Shown piece after piece: positions 1 through 12,870 of a stretch of 64,000 bases of DNA. A program made the position numbers and the translations under genes. Where the stretch lies: NCBI GenBank assembly GCA_947034895.1, contig OX344763.1:17081001-17145000 (forward strand), in the 5' to 3' direction. The notes under the pieces are model-generated. The model made no database searches. It worked only from the letters and a program-made list of their open reading frames with translations, and was not told where the DNA came from. Positions within the stretch are counted from its first letter, which is position 1. Every line of letters starts with the position of its first letter. This DNA is from Rhytidiadelphus loreus (taxonomy: Eukaryota; Streptophyta; Bryopsida; Hypnales; Hylocomiaceae).

Positions 1-31
1 AATAGCATAAGCATTAATAACAAGAAATTAA

Positions 32-109
32 ATTCCTAATTGTATTAGTTGAAAGACATGCATTAGAGAAATTCCTAATTGTATTAGTTGAATGACATAC
101 ATTAGAGAA
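32..109. repeat. 39-bp tandem duplication
   Basis: Two adjacent copies (32-70 and 71-109) of an AT-rich unit starting attcctaattg and ending cattagagaa differ at only a few bases. The second copy runs into the left arm of the foldback that follows, so the two structures may have formed together. Confidence 0.8.
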
Positions 110-479
110 ATTCTTAGCCCTCTAGAGGACCACTCCATACCAAATCAGTCTATTAATCGTGTAAGAATTAGTAGAGGCATATAGCCGCAGTGCATTGTCA
201 GAGTGGATGAATATCACAAAAGACGTCAGAACTCCAATAATGAAAGTGTAGTAGAAGTCTGTCTTAATTTCATTGAATTTGCTTAATTTACAATACCTGA
301 ACCTTGATTATTTAACTACTTATACTTGAATTTTGAACCGCTGACAATCATCAAACATTGCAACTTTTAGTGATTGACTATAGGGGGAAAAAAAATCATT
401 AAGCAAAGTTAAATGTAATATTGGGATCCTTTTAGTTGCTCTAGAGTGGTCCTCCAGAGGGCTAGGAATTTCTCTAATG
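100..479. repeat. Foldback element with 37-bp inverted arms
   Basis: Bases 100-136 and 443-479 are inverted copies matching at about 34 of 37 positions; the shared core includes CCTCTAGAGG on the left and CCTCCAGAGG on the right. The enclosed 306 bases are AT-rich with no open frame. This resembles a miniature inverted-repeat element or a decayed foldback transposon. I could not define a target-site duplication. Confidence 0.6.
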
Positions 480-2919
480 TTTCCACTCCTACATTCTATT
501 TTTTCTCTTGTGTGAGAAGGCTTGTAAGCAATGTTAATTTTACTAGTGAAATTTTGCTTGAAGGTGAAATTTGAGTTGTTTTTTTCTTAAATGATTTTTG
601 TTTGAAAGGATAAAGTCTTTGTCTCTAAGTGATGGATTATAATCATTAGAACCTACTGCTAATAGGTGAAATCATCAAAATTGAATAAAGAAATCATGGA
701 TGAGTCACATTTAGAGAATCTTGCATGTGTAGTTTGGATGGGGGGAGAAAAGTACGACACTCCATAGAAAGTAAGTCCAAGAGATCAAATACCATGGTGA
801 TATCATCTACGTTCATATTATCCCTATAGGTCATACAATTCTAGTCCAAAGAATTGCAAATATGTAAATAAAACATGATTTTTATCCAAAAATGTTTATA
901 CAATGAATATTGTTGTTGTGACTAGAATTTTTTTTAAACATTGTAGAAGAACACTAGTAGTAAGGGTCATAGGTCATTCACATCCAGTACTAATAAAGTT
1001 GGTACATGAGTTTAAGACCTCAATTTACATGACAATTCAAACCAATTCAATATCTCACCTACCATATTCACTAATCTTACAAGACAATGTGATTGGATGC
1101 AAGAAGAATCTATTTAATACCCAACTACCAAACAAATTAAAACTTTCATAAACCCTACCAAAGCTAGCATCCCACCAAACCTATCTACTCTTTTAAAACC
1201 TATTGTTTCCTAAAACCTTGTACAATCTTATGTCAAAGTAGTTTCCCTTTGCAAATGCCCAATGTGAACATCCCATAAGCCACAAGATCCATGGAATTCC
1301 AATCAATGCAAACATACATGCCTTTTTACCATGTAGGTAGACAAACAATAAACCCATGATCCATCCCCTCTTTGGCAAAGCATCATATATGTTAACCCAA
1401 TAAGGACGCCAAAGACTCAAAAAGCGTCCAAAGAATGACTTGTAGAAAAACTAAAAAATGAAACCATGCACTTACTCATCCAAAAATTTGATAATTTTTG
1501 GTTGACTAAACTTGGCAATACGATCACATACTTTCCAAGGTTAAGAAGTAATCACCGAAGGAATGTAAGCATATATAAAATGACCTTCCCTTTTTTAACA
1601 AAATTTACAAAGAAAAATATGTTGACAAGATTTAAGAAGAACCCTCTTGTTGGTTCGACTTGTGCAGAAGCCTCTCGTCGTCAGACTCCAACACACCCAG
1701 CTCCTCCAAGTCCATGTCCATTTCTGTCAGCTGGATCTTGACAGCTTTTTGGTGATGATGATGCTGCATCTTCGACATTGTTGTTGCAAGCATTCCAAGC
1801 ATGAATGTCTGCACCAGCCACAAAAGGTCCACATCTCAAGACTCGTAAAGAAATGAAACAAAGTGATGAGGGTAACAGCATAACATTTGTTGGCAATGGG
1901 GGAGGACGCCACACTACAACAGGAAGTAGAAATTGCAACACATCATCAAAAAATTTGCTAAGCTATGGTAGCGGTTCTGCACTTTGCTAGAAACTTATGG
2001 TCTGTTGCAAACCATTCCAAAGTTGGCTGCAAACTTGCTGCAAAAGTCTTAGCCGCGGAACCAATGCATATCCATGCCTAAACTGTTTGCAAAATGATTG
2101 CAATCTCAAATAGTTAAGAACACTATTACATAGTGTTGTACAAAACCACTGCAAACTTGTTATTAGATTTCTGACGGTCATTTGCAAAACCACTATAAAA
2201 ACTATTGCAATGTCAGCCTTCTGTTCTAGTGCCACTACTTGAAGGAAATCCAAAGCAATAGGCTTATAAGAACAAGAAGCTAGGCTACAAGAGGCTCTAT
2301 CCCTGTGGCACAAACTTCCTCACATGAAGCTTCTTTCGATGCAAAGCCTCCTCCGCTAGTCCAGAGCCTATAATTTAGAACTGGAATGGACCTGATCTGG
2401 GTCTATGCGTGATGACTATTGAGTTATCAGAGGCTCATCTCTCATTGCAGTACTAGAAATCATGTTTTTGTTTCCACCAATTAGTCCTCCCAACTTGACT
2501 GAGACTGGTCATTAATGACCAATTTTTTAGCCAAGTTGGGTGGATTCCTTGGTTGCCACAGGACAGGATTTTCACTAGTATTGGCTATTGCCAATTCTAT
2601 AGTTCTTTTTACATGCGTGTGGCCATTTCACTCATAACAGTGATTCTGATTCCAAGGTTCTATTATCCTAGTCTAAAGAATGTCAGCTGAGGGGGGGTCA
2701 CTACAACTTAAATATCGCACTCTATTGACTTGTGCCGAGAAGATCATCTAATAGGATGTCGCAGTTCAATCCTAAAAGCATACTAGTTTTAATTTTTTTA
2801 CAAAGGCTTCTGCCTTTAGAGTATAACCCCCATTCAAGGTGGAATACACCATCCAATAAAACTGGTCTTCAACTCAAGGCCTGAACTAAAGCTGATTGGC
2901 TGCTATAATAGAAAATTGA
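480..2919. other. Intergenic, no recognisable gene
   Basis: AT-rich sequence with short overlapping frames on both strands at 1.46-2.31 kb. None shows a known domain or convincing splice boundaries. I see nothing I can name. Confidence 0.5.
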
Positions 2920-5900
2920 TCAAACAATCTGAAAGTACACATCACTTGCAAGATTCGAGGTGTAGAGAGAACTTACAATTCCAACCCACTTCAAAGTGCT
3001 ATCCGCTAGGTTTAATTCTTGCGACTTCCCTCCGAGGATGTTCACCATTATCTGGAAAGCAAACACGCTACTCTTAGGACCACAAGAGGAGAATTGAAAA
3101 GGGAGAATAAGAACAGTACTTTCAAAGCTAGAACGATTCCAAATACAAGGTTGAGACATTCGTGGTTTAAACTATCAGTTCGCTCCTATCCAGCACCAGG
3201 GAGGTACCAAAACAGGAAAAAGTAATGATTTTGTGTTTCCCTATGTGGAACGCCTATGATGCACCTGGTGGATCATCACACAGATGAGTGCTCCACAGAG
3301 TTGAAGCATGTATGACATCAAGAACGCCATGGCAGTTCCCATCTGAAATTCGCAATCACTGATTAGATTACAACAAGACGAAATTACAAAAGAAATTCAT
3401 TTACGTAATGATCAAATTTTGATCTCAACAGATTTGGCTCTCTTACTTAAAGTGATCCCTCCAGAACTCTATAGATCTCCCAAAAATCATACTCCTACGC
3501 GTATAAAACGGCTTAAAGTGACGCAAATGGTATCTTGTACCTAAATTTCCCCATCTTCGTTTCTATCCTCTAGCAGTAGCGAGGATGGGAATGAGTAACT
3601 ACGAAGTCTGCGAATAGAGACTTACAAAGGAAAGCAGAAGAACGCTTGTAAATGAGAGGGGATGTCTAACATGAAACATGAAGGCTTCAAGGCACCGAAA
3701 CTCCCACAAAAAAACTGCAAGCCCATCTTGGACATGAGAACTCTGGTGAACTTCGCAATTTCAATGCAAACTTCCCATGACATTCAGGACATTGATTGAT
3801 GTCCAGATACTTTCGGGAAGTAGGTGGGTGCAAGTCCAGTTCCCAACACGAGTACAGGCTGAAATTGCTATGGTCCATACTAGTTAGAAACTTTGAATAG
3901 CGTCAGAGGAAAGCATCACAAGTAGCAGAATGCTCTCTTTCAGAGTGATAGCAAAGCATCTAGTGATAATCAACATTCGAGTTTAGAGGAAATGTACCTA
4001 TGGCCCGGAAAATTGTCGCAAATAGTGAGATGAAAAAGACCTGCTCAGTGATTGCTGTGCCAACCTCGCAGAACAACTTATCCTGGTATGTCTGATTTAA
4101 TCCCTCCATCCTAAGTTAACAAATCAAAACAAGCATATTAGCTTGTGCATTTGTGCAGGAAAGCTCGTCTTCGAAACTTCACACGGACAAATGGCCAACA
4201 AGGAGATATCAAGATATATAAAAGATTGTATTCCTGTTACTAGCAGTACTTTTCAGCAAATCATCAACTGTTATTCAACAGCAATTAAACTTGTTTGATG
4301 TCCATGAATATATCTGGAAATATTCTGAGTTCGTATACGCAGGCAACAACGGATGGTGAAAATCTTACCCAAGATAGACAAAAGCCACAAAGACTCCTCC
4401 AAGGGCCAGGTACCAAGGGTTTGTATCGTTCACCTTCGAGGACAACTACAAACACCAAAAGTCCCATGTCTTTTTAGATGAGAAAGGAAGGACTCTGGAC
4501 TATTTAAAACGCAAATTCCAGCTCTGAGTATATGATTCAGCAAGCAGATAGAACAGTAAAGAAGTAAAATTCTGGAATAATACAAGAACATATTTTCCTT
4601 CAAGTTGAATCTGTGCTTGTCACATACCCATGGCAGCGCAGATACGAAGCAGCCACAAACAAATGACCCAGACACTAACCAATCCCACCAGGAAAATTCT
4701 CTACCAAGCATCAACATTTGCAGAGCCTGCAAAACAAGATCGAGATGCAGATCTTAGAAAACCTGAAATGGAAAGCATACCATCAAGTTATTTGTAAAGC
4801 ATACCAATATATAGCAATTTCAATTTCAGGTAACTTCAGATATGTTTGAAATCAAGCGGCTAATCGCAAGTGTCTCTACCCCCAAATAGAATGTCTAGTT
4901 TTCATACATCTCTTTCCAAATAATCCTCAATACAATCCTTCACTGATTGAAAAATTCAAAAATGCCCTTTTTCAGCAGCATCAACACCCCTAGAAAAAAA
5001 AGACAAACCAATCACTAAGCACCATGCATGCTCTCTACAATGACTATCAAACTTTTTGACGTTGTTTTAGACATGTAGATGTTGATTCAAGCATGTGCCA
5101 CGTTTGTCCAAACATCCATAAATTTCTCTTTTGGTTTCCATCTACAGTGGAGAAGGGTGAGTTCTCACAATTCACAATTCCTCTAAACACATCTCGTTTT
5201 CATTGGACACTAAAACTTTCTACGTCTCCAAACCATTGCTTAGTTCCTACCCTTGGGGTAAAGACAATATATATGAAAATTGGGCATGGATAGTTAGAAG
5301 AACTGCGTACCATAACAACAAAGACTATAAAGCATTGCCAAGACAAGTTCCACTCTTCCCCAACGCCATGATTCAGCTGCATCAACACAAGGTTGAAGAT
5401 TCAGTTGCATCCACGAGGAATCAAAATGCACCGAAAAAATATAGTTGAGACCACAAAATCATTATCAATTGCCACTCCATAACTTAATATAAACTGTCAA
5501 TACTATTAAATTACACAAGCTCTATTAATTTGTTTGTTGGATTGAGCAAGGAAGGACATACCTGATTCTCAGCACCAATTGCAATAGCTGCAGCTATTGC
5601 AATCACTGCATAAGCATATAAAGGAGCCCTAACCTCGAAAGGCTTCTTCCTTCGAACCTGCAAACCCAAGCTTGTCCCCCGTCACACAGAATTTACTCCT
5701 AAAGGACCAAGGATCCATGGTTTTAAAATGACCAATTCGGTTGATCATATTGTGAAAATTATAAATCTAGATTTGGTCAATTTCCAATCAATGAACAGAA
5801 CATTCTAGAAAATCTTTGTTGTAGAACATTAACAAACTGCCATGAAAAGGAATCCCGAACACCTTGTTTCGCAAAGTTGAGCTCAATTTGAACAAGTGAG

Positions 5901-6752
5901 AGCTCTTCAAGCCACTGACTCATTGTTTTTACAGATGAGTATGTAGAAGTCTTAATTTGGCATTCGGCATGGCTTTGTTCTAAAGAACTCTTTAGCTGGC
6001 ATTATTCTCAAAAGGTGACAAGTCACTATGCCTGAAGATGGTCATGAAGAGCGTTTCTTGTGTCGGTCAAAAAACAAACAAAAATTAGACTAAAGAATGT
6101 CCACATGTGACCTACTCCAAAACTGCTATAAACACATGAGACCTCAATGAAGGTAGAGGTAGCCCATTGTAACACCAGCATACAACACCCCAAAAGTGTT
6201 ACACAATGAGTTCAAATTGATTTTGAGAAAGAACACCACCTCAACATCATGTCAATTTCAGCTCATTTACCAACAAAACTTCCAAACCATACATTTTCTG
6301 GAATCCAAATATTGCATTCACTGATGCATTGGAACACTCTAAGCGTGGTTACCTTAAACCCAAACCAGAGCAAACACCGTCAGAAAACCAAACCCTACAA
6401 GATGATCGAGCACATTTCATGCCAACAAAAACAAAAACAACACGAGTGCTACTGTTGCTTAGAAAGAATGAGATACACACGAGAATCAAGGTCCTTAGCT
6501 CACCAGAAGCAAAGCTCCAGCAACGGCGCAAGTAGCACCGCTTCCACAAAGCTTCGAAAATGCACCATACTCGGTGAAATTGACGTGATTCTCGCCATAA
6601 GATTGCGCTGCAGCAAGCACGGGCGTCAAGCCTGTCATGGAAATCTTGATGAAGGCGATGGCGAGCGCGGCCAAAGCCAATTTCACGGGCTCCTTCTCCA
6701 ACCATAGCTTCAAAGTAGTGTAAAACCCTAGTACATTGAACCCCAGTGCCAT
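2920..6752 (-). CDS. Multi-pass membrane protein, unknown family (8 exons, 246 aa)
   Basis: Eight exons join in phase: 6504-6752, 5562-5657, 4628-4726, 4369-4433, 4041-4110, 3265-3342, 2977-3051 and 2920-2928. They total 741 coding bases and every junction is GT-AG. The start is the ATG at 6752, opening with MALGFNVLGFYTTLKLWLEK. Hydrophobic segments lie near residues 22-46, 67-83, 95-115, 130-148, 151-168 and 196-217, suggesting about six membrane spans. A short W/C-rich loop (SWWDWLVSGSFVCGC) precedes the fourth span. The last exon contributes only Ile-Val before the stop. If the GTGCAT donor of exon 6 is skipped, the frame instead ends at 3241 to give 226 residues. I do not recognise the family. 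It may be an uncharacterised endomembrane or plastid protein, since no obvious signal peptide is visible. The large introns hold repeats, including a dispersed element at 3410-3540. Confidence 0.55.
3410..3540 (+). repeat. Dispersed repeat, partial copy (in intron)
   Basis: This stretch resembles 27512-27642 and, inverted, part of 36799-37135. Shared blocks include caacagatttggctct, atctcccaaaaatca and aaagtgacgc. It lies inside an intron of the membrane-protein gene and looks like a truncated copy of a roughly 350-bp family. Confidence 0.55.
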
Positions 6753-8929
6753 AGCTTCTCTCTCTGTCTCTCTCTCTTTCTCACACCAATTCAGAATCCC
6801 ATACTGAAATCCAAATGCGCCATTCTATGGCAAATCATGGATACAAAAGTTTAATCGATCCGTTTTGCAAGAACGCTCCATCCTTCTTATGAAAATGAAA
6901 AAAATTTGTATGAAACTCCAGCAGCATGGATTTGAAGAGGAAACTGGATCTTCAGAGTGCACATCCCACGAAATTCAGAAGGTGAGAAGGTGATCACATG
7001 AACGAAATCTACCGACAAATAAGTTACCGACTCGAACCCAAAACCAAGCGTGCACATCCAAGCGTCTTCATTCAAACCCTAGCGAGGTGATTTGAGACCT
7101 AAAATCATCCCATTAAGCATTTGAGTGTGGAATCGTATTATTACTTGTTGGATTAGATGATTGAATCAAAAGTTACGTTTAAAAGGATAAACAACTTTAA
7201 GTAGCACAATCGAAGTTCTTCATTCAATTTTAAAATTTGAAACTTATGAAATTAACATGATGTTGTGTGTAGCAATAAAGTTCTTAGATAACTATAAGTA
7301 GTTGAAAAAACTCTTTCCAAAAGAAACCATAGTCTATTGATCATATCTAGCAAGGTCCAAAACAAACTTGTATTTTGAATCCAAAAATCATAATCTTTAG
7401 TTGCAATCAAATGGTCAAAGATTCTAATTTTTTTCCTCTCACATTCCCATAATAGACAAGAGAAACAATCCTTCCATTTCAAATTAAGTGTCCACTTTGG
7501 AACTCATGTTTTTTTGAGTATTTTTTTAGGAGATTGTATGGAGACTTTTTTGTGTCCAATTTTGTTTAGGTTGCAGTGATCACATGCAAAGTTCTTTATT
7601 GACTATGGGGATATAAGATTTGGAACCTTTTGGAATCATTTGATCCAAACATGACAAAGCATTTGCTCAAATTCAACCACTACATTGTTTTGCTTTTGTT
7701 TTTGACGCAAATGAAGGAATACCTTTACTACAAGAGAATAAAATACGAAAGCCTAACAACAAGCCCCCTGGGCCAAGTTAGAGAGCAAAGTTAGTGAAGT
7801 TCAACACTAGTTTTCAAAAGAACCACTAGAAGTTGAAAAGTTATTTAAAGCATCTTGTACTTCAAGGATGTTCAATCAAGGATAGTTGAGTGTCAGTAGT
7901 AGGTGTTCCTATGACTTCAACTTTGAAAATTTGTAGTATATCGATACAAACTCTAAAAAATCTCAAACCAATTGCATTCACTTTTGTTTTCATTTGCTCA
8001 TATCGTGATGTTGATATTTTCCTGAATTTGTGTTTAGAATTGCTTGTTTGAAAAAAAAGTGTTTGTTTTAGGTGCAGATACTTTATAGATCAATTCTTGA
8101 CATTCAAAGTATCACATAAGACCTTGAAATTGAAGTTCATTGCAAAATATATAAAACTCCACTTCCTTGTAAGAAGTTGACTTGAATTCAGAGCACAATT
8201 GCCTCAGACCCCACCGACAGGCCCACACCAAATGAAAATGACGGTATTAAATAAATAATATTTTCTGCCAATCACAGTCTGTTGTGACCTTGAAGTCAAT
8301 GGAATTAAAAAATTTATTCCCCTCCAAATGGCAACTGTGAGTACAAAGACTTTGTGTAAATTAATGCCAACTTTGTTTTGGTCACGGACCTGCAAGTCTA
8401 CAACTGAACAGCTGAACTAGCTTAGTCACCACTTGACCAAATTCATTTTTTTAAAGAATTCGAAATACTTTTAAAATTGAAAGTTTGCAACATGCTTTGT
8501 GCCTTTTGTTTTGCAATGGACTTCCATTTGTTAAAAAAATATATGTATTAAAAAAAAGAGTTTGTGGCAAGCTTTTGTAGTTTAAAAGAGGTCTTTGGGC
8601 ATCAAGTTCAAGTGGGGAGTTTGGTTCCACGTGCCCATTAGCTTTGTGCCCCACTTGGCACCGTGGAATCAAACTCTCAAGTTCTCCTATTATAGTTTGG
8701 TGCGAGGAGACCCCCTTTTGTACTTCACAAGTTAATTTAATTGTTGGGCGACACGCTAGTAACTCTATGGTACGAATATCAATGACAATGCTCCCTCCCC
8801 CTCTAATGGCAAAATAGGGGTCCTGAAATGGACAATAGCTACCTTTATTGTTGTTTTGAAAAAGATTTGATTTGCTCTCACACAATTGACTCACACTTGA
8901 TTAAGATCAAGTTCCAAAGGCAACCATTT
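6753..8929. other. Intergenic, no recognisable gene
   Basis: The first 100 bases upstream of the membrane-protein start contain a CT-rich microsatellite on the plus strand (about 6750-6783, GA-rich on the gene strand), as is common in plant 5' leaders. Beyond that the sequence is AT-rich. A 147-codon minus-strand frame at 8451-8894 has no motif I know and no flanking exon structure, so I do not call it. Confidence 0.45.
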
Positions 8930-9120
8930 TAGGTGAAGCTATGATGCAAGAATGGGGGCTAAATGAAGAATCTACATTTATATTGAATAAAATATTCATT
9001 CTTGGGGTGATTTATTTATTTATTTTTACATTCTTACTTACCCTTATTTTTGCACAAATTGAGCTCAATTTTTCAAGGAATTCCCCAAATTCTACAAGTT
9101 GAAATGCTTATTTCAACTGT
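8930..9120 (+). repeat. Dispersed repeat, copy 1
   Basis: This region is an inverted relative of 22915-23110. Shared blocks include tctacatttatattgaataaaat, caaattgagctcaattt and tctacaagttgaaatgctta, all read in this orientation. It has no coding content and is probably decayed transposon sequence. Confidence 0.6.
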
Positions 9121-9779
9121 TTATTGTATTCCTACCTTAACTCATATTGATTCTAGGATTATGAAAAATTTGCAAGAAGCACTAATATAGTAGTTCACCA
9201 TATTTTAGATAAACTCAATATAGTGTAGTTAGCACTATGTTTTGCATCTAGCTTTCATCCAATCCATCTACTTGAATCATCCCATTTGACTTTCATCCAA
9301 AACATCACACTAATTAAACTGCATATATGCAAAATTATCTAAATCACTACAATCATAACATTGTATAACCAAGCAATGGTCTTCCCCATCTTGGGAAGGT
9401 ATAATTATGCTTTACTAAAACCTTGGAGGGACTTATCAATTAATTCAAGGATTGGAGTTGGTTGAATAGCCATCAATAAGAAGAAAAAATTTAGTGTTGC
9501 AAGGGGCGCCTTTTCAAGGATGCAAATTGAAAGGGCCTTCGGCTAGTTTATTAGGATATAAATAAACTGAATGTCTTGAATTGATAGGTCTTGCAATATT
9601 TAAACTCCCATACTAATTGAATTAGCTTTGTGTAATGCTTTGGATATAACGTACTTCAAAGTATGTAAGGGGGGTGTACCCCAAATTGCACCTTGCCTAA
9701 TAGTGCCATCATTCACTCTCCAAAATCAACATGTATGTATGTTGAAGAAACAATTTAAAAACATCTATTAGTTAAGAAT

Positions 9780-9950
9780 TTTTTTATCATTCATAACTTT
9801 TGCATATGGGATCCAAATTTCACATTCTTTCGTGTATTGGAACCTCCTTTCATTTTCTAACAAGAAAATATGAAAATTTGACCATTCTAATAATAGTAAT
9901 TAGGCACAATAGCAAAAAGTGGCGGTTTGGGGATACCTACCTTATTTCTC
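9780..9950 (+). repeat. Dispersed repeat, direct pair with 14180-14345
   Basis: Both copies share aacttttgcata, a block starting ttggaacctcc, a gaaaatttgacc-like segment and aaaaagtg(g/a)cggttt in the same order and spacing. The copy at 9780 ends just before a transposon insertion whose target lies within related flanking sequence. Confidence 0.65.
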
Positions 9951-10329
9951 CATAATGGAGAGAAAAATTGGTCGCTAGTTTAAAGTTTAGCGGTGCTAGT
10001 TTGTGAGCCTGCGAGCATGAGCCCATGAGCGATGAGCAGGATTCTCCGAGCGTTAAGTTCAAAAATTTAAAGAAGTACTAAAAAATTAAAAATATTTCTA
10101 AAAATAGAATCATTCTGAAATTTTTTATCAAAATTTTCTATTTTTAGTGAATTATTGTATCTATTACTATAGACCTATTACTGTGAACCTATTACCGTGG
10201 TTTTGTAGAATTCAAATGAAAATTAAAACATTCAATGTTGTTTAAAATATTAGAAGTAGAAATTATAAAAATGATGAACTCAATTGATGTGAAAGATGAA
10301 TGGAGATGGAAATAAGTTCATATAGAATA

Positions 10330-10880
10330 ATGACTTATTACTATCTTATAGCAACGTGGGTCCTCTTAGGGTTGAATGGTTGATGGGAGGGTATTAATAA
10401 TTTTCTCTTAATGCATTGTTGTTAGACTTGTTTGGATTTTAGAAAAAAAAATTGTTGATGAGAATTATTTTTATACTCCGTATCTAATGATCTTTATCAC
10501 ATTGAATTTTATTTTAGTTGAACATTGTCTTATAGCATCATGGATCTTCTCAAAGTCAATGGAAGGGTATCAATACTTCCGTCTTGATTTGTAAGTCTGT
10601 AGACTTGTTTAGATTTTAGAAACAATTTTTTTTTTAATAATAATTCATTATATGTAGAAATAGCTTAGGTGCACCAAATTTCATTTTTGTTGATCACTAT
10701 TTTGTAGTAGAATGGATCTTCTTAGGGTTGATGGAAGGTACCTATACTTTTGTCTTAATGAGCTAATAATTGAGCTTGTTCAAATTTTGAAAGAATTTTT
10801 TTGGTTGATAGCGATTATTTCTATAAAGATTGAGCTTAGTTACACCAAATTGTTGATTTAGTTGATCATTGTCCTCTTGT
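10330..10880 (+). repeat. Degenerate ~180-bp tandem array, about 3 units
   Basis: Three successive units carry a block like tggatcttcttagggttgatggaaggta, a following cttgtttagattttagaa-like block, and a ttgatcat(t/c)gtctt-like block in constant order. Divergence between units is substantial, with indels in homopolymers. The array sits entirely inside the TIR element. Confidence 0.65.
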
Positions 10881-10929
10881 GAGACTTTTTTGTACCAAAA
10901 AGAGGATTGAGCACTCACTACCCTCTTCT

Positions 10930-11150
10930 AGTTGAGCTCCCCTCACGGCTCGAAAACTCCCCTCGGCGCCGAGGAGGGTTTTCTAGCCGCGGAAAAAAAA
11001 AAAAAAAAAAAAATTATTTAAAAAAAAAAAACTTTTTTTTTTTTAAATAATTTTTTTTCTCCTTAGCACCGAGGAGAGTTTTCGAGCCACAGAAAAAAAA
11101 AATTATTCTCCTTGACGCCAAGGGGCTATCCTCGGTGCCAAGGAGAGCTC
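10930..11150. repeat. GC-rich hairpins around an A/T palindrome
   Basis: The dyad CCTCGGCGCCGAGG lies near 10962-10975, and related copies (CTCCTTAGCACCGAGGAGAG and CTATCCTCGGTGCCAAGGAG) follow at about 11060 and 11128. Between them runs a long A-tract, a spacer aattattta, more A, then T and the mirror aaataattttt, forming an almost pure A/T palindrome. The block could form a strong cruciform. It occupies the centre of the TIR element. Confidence 0.65.
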
Positions 11151-11497
11151 AACTCTAAGAGGTATTCTTTTTAAATTTAAAGTTTTATTCTTCTCAACGC
11201 CGAGAGGGGCCCAATTCTAGTAGGGGAGTGGTTATAAAAATTAAAATCTCAATGAAACAACCTCAGTCTATTTCAAATGAATCCTAATTAATGACCAATT
11301 TTTTTTTCCTAAAAATCTATCAAAGTTCAATAAGTAGCACATTAAGGTTGTTGAAGGAACCACGGTAATAGGTTCACGGTAATAGGTTCATGGTATTAGA
11401 TACTAAAATTTACCAAAAATAAAAAATTTTGATCAAATTTTTTAAATGAAACCTTTAAAAATGTATATGCTCACAGGCTCACAATATAGCAACCCTA

Positions 11498-12870
11498 GTT
11501 TAAAGTTAGCCAATAAAAGTGGAAAACCTCTAGTTGCATTTGGAAACAAAGGATGCAAAACAAAAAGTAAATTAGTAAGGCCGGAAATTGACTAGTGCCC
11601 TTCAAAAATTAGAAGATATTTTACCCGCTTCTTTTAAACACTTGGCAGATTCTAGCTTCTATAAGATAATATTCACTAGCTAATACCTAGGCATGGTGAG
11701 GGGCATACATGGATATCAATCTTATAGGACATGGTATCAAATTAGGGGATTCAACAACTTAGGTAGTTTTAACATGAATTTGGGTAACATGATAAAATAT
11801 ATACTAAAAATGCTTGTACAGTTTGATGTCTCTGATCTGCGACTTTTGAAATGCATTCAATTCATTTGAATGTGTGCTTGAGCTCTTGCAGGGATCTTAT
11901 TTAGAATTTCAACTTGAACCTCTAGCTCCTATAAAACCAAACCAAGAGGCCTAAATTAGGTCACATTTTTGTTGGCAAAAATTTGAGTAGGTAATATGTT
12001 GACTTTGTTTTTTTCAAATTCTTTTGTTGGACCTACATATACAATTCTTCATTGATTATAGTGGTATGAATATGGACTCAATTGAATTATGATTTTCAAA
12101 TTATCACAAGTTAAATTGGTCATTTTCAAATAATGAATCCATTTTCCTTTTAAGGCTTAGATATACTCAATTGTGCATTGTGTCCCAATGTCCATTTTAT
12201 TTACCCTACAAGTATTTCATTTATATACAAATCTTGAACAATATCTTATTGTAGTTAATTAAAGAACGGTTTCAAGAAGAATGTGAAAGCTTTGATTTCA
12301 TGCAAACTTTTCATTACTACTTTCAACACCATCTTAGATGAGTTGGCGGAGGATCCTTGGCCTTCAAATGGCAAAGGGCTATGCCAGATCAATTCCTGCC
12401 AAGGATGCAATATTAATTAGTGCTTTAAGTTTGGAATTTTTTTTACTACATTACAAGAATCTAACAATTTAGCCAATGCCAATTTCAATTTGGAAGAAAT
12501 TGGCAAGTGAGAAACTAATAATGCAAGAAATATATAAACCGACACTTTTTTGTGATTGAGAAGATGCAACCATTGACCACTAGTAAAAAAAACAATCAAT
12601 AATGCCAAGTCCAATTTTCAAGGTAGATTTGTTACCATTCCATTAGATAGACAAAAAAGTGTTAAAAGTAGTTACCTTGAAAAGCGACCATGTTCTAAAT
12701 GCGACCCCTATCTAGGAATGAGCGACATGTTGCTTGAAATATCTATTACCATCAACGATGAGTTGGGTAGGCTTAAATGGTCACTTTAAGAGCAAACTAC
12801 CTTACAACTCATAACACAAACCTTCTTTCTACACCCTTAGCAGTGATCCCAAAATGAGTTAAGGGTAATT
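11498..12870. other. Intergenic, no recognisable gene
   Basis: The right-hand target duplication of the TIR element (11498-11507) begins this stretch. The rest is AT-rich with only one short frame (12417-12614, minus) that shows no motif. Confidence 0.45.

Larger units (their letters stand above)
9988..11497. mobile_element. Non-autonomous DNA transposon with long TIRs (Mutator-like)
   Basis: The 1,510-bp element is bounded by the same ten bases, GTTTAAAGTT, at 9978-9987 and 11498-11507; I read these as a target-site duplication. The ends are inverted: the left begins TAGCGGTGCTAGTTTGTGAG, and the right, reverse complemented, begins TAGGGTTGCTATATTGTGAG. Inverted similarity continues with gaps for about 210 bases, including the blocks attaccgtggtt on the left and aaccacggtaat on the right. 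Long inverted repeats and a 9-11 bp duplication are typical of Mutator-like elements; the superfamily assignment is inference. No transposase frame is present. The interior holds a 180-bp tandem array and a GC-rich hairpin block. Confidence 0.75.
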
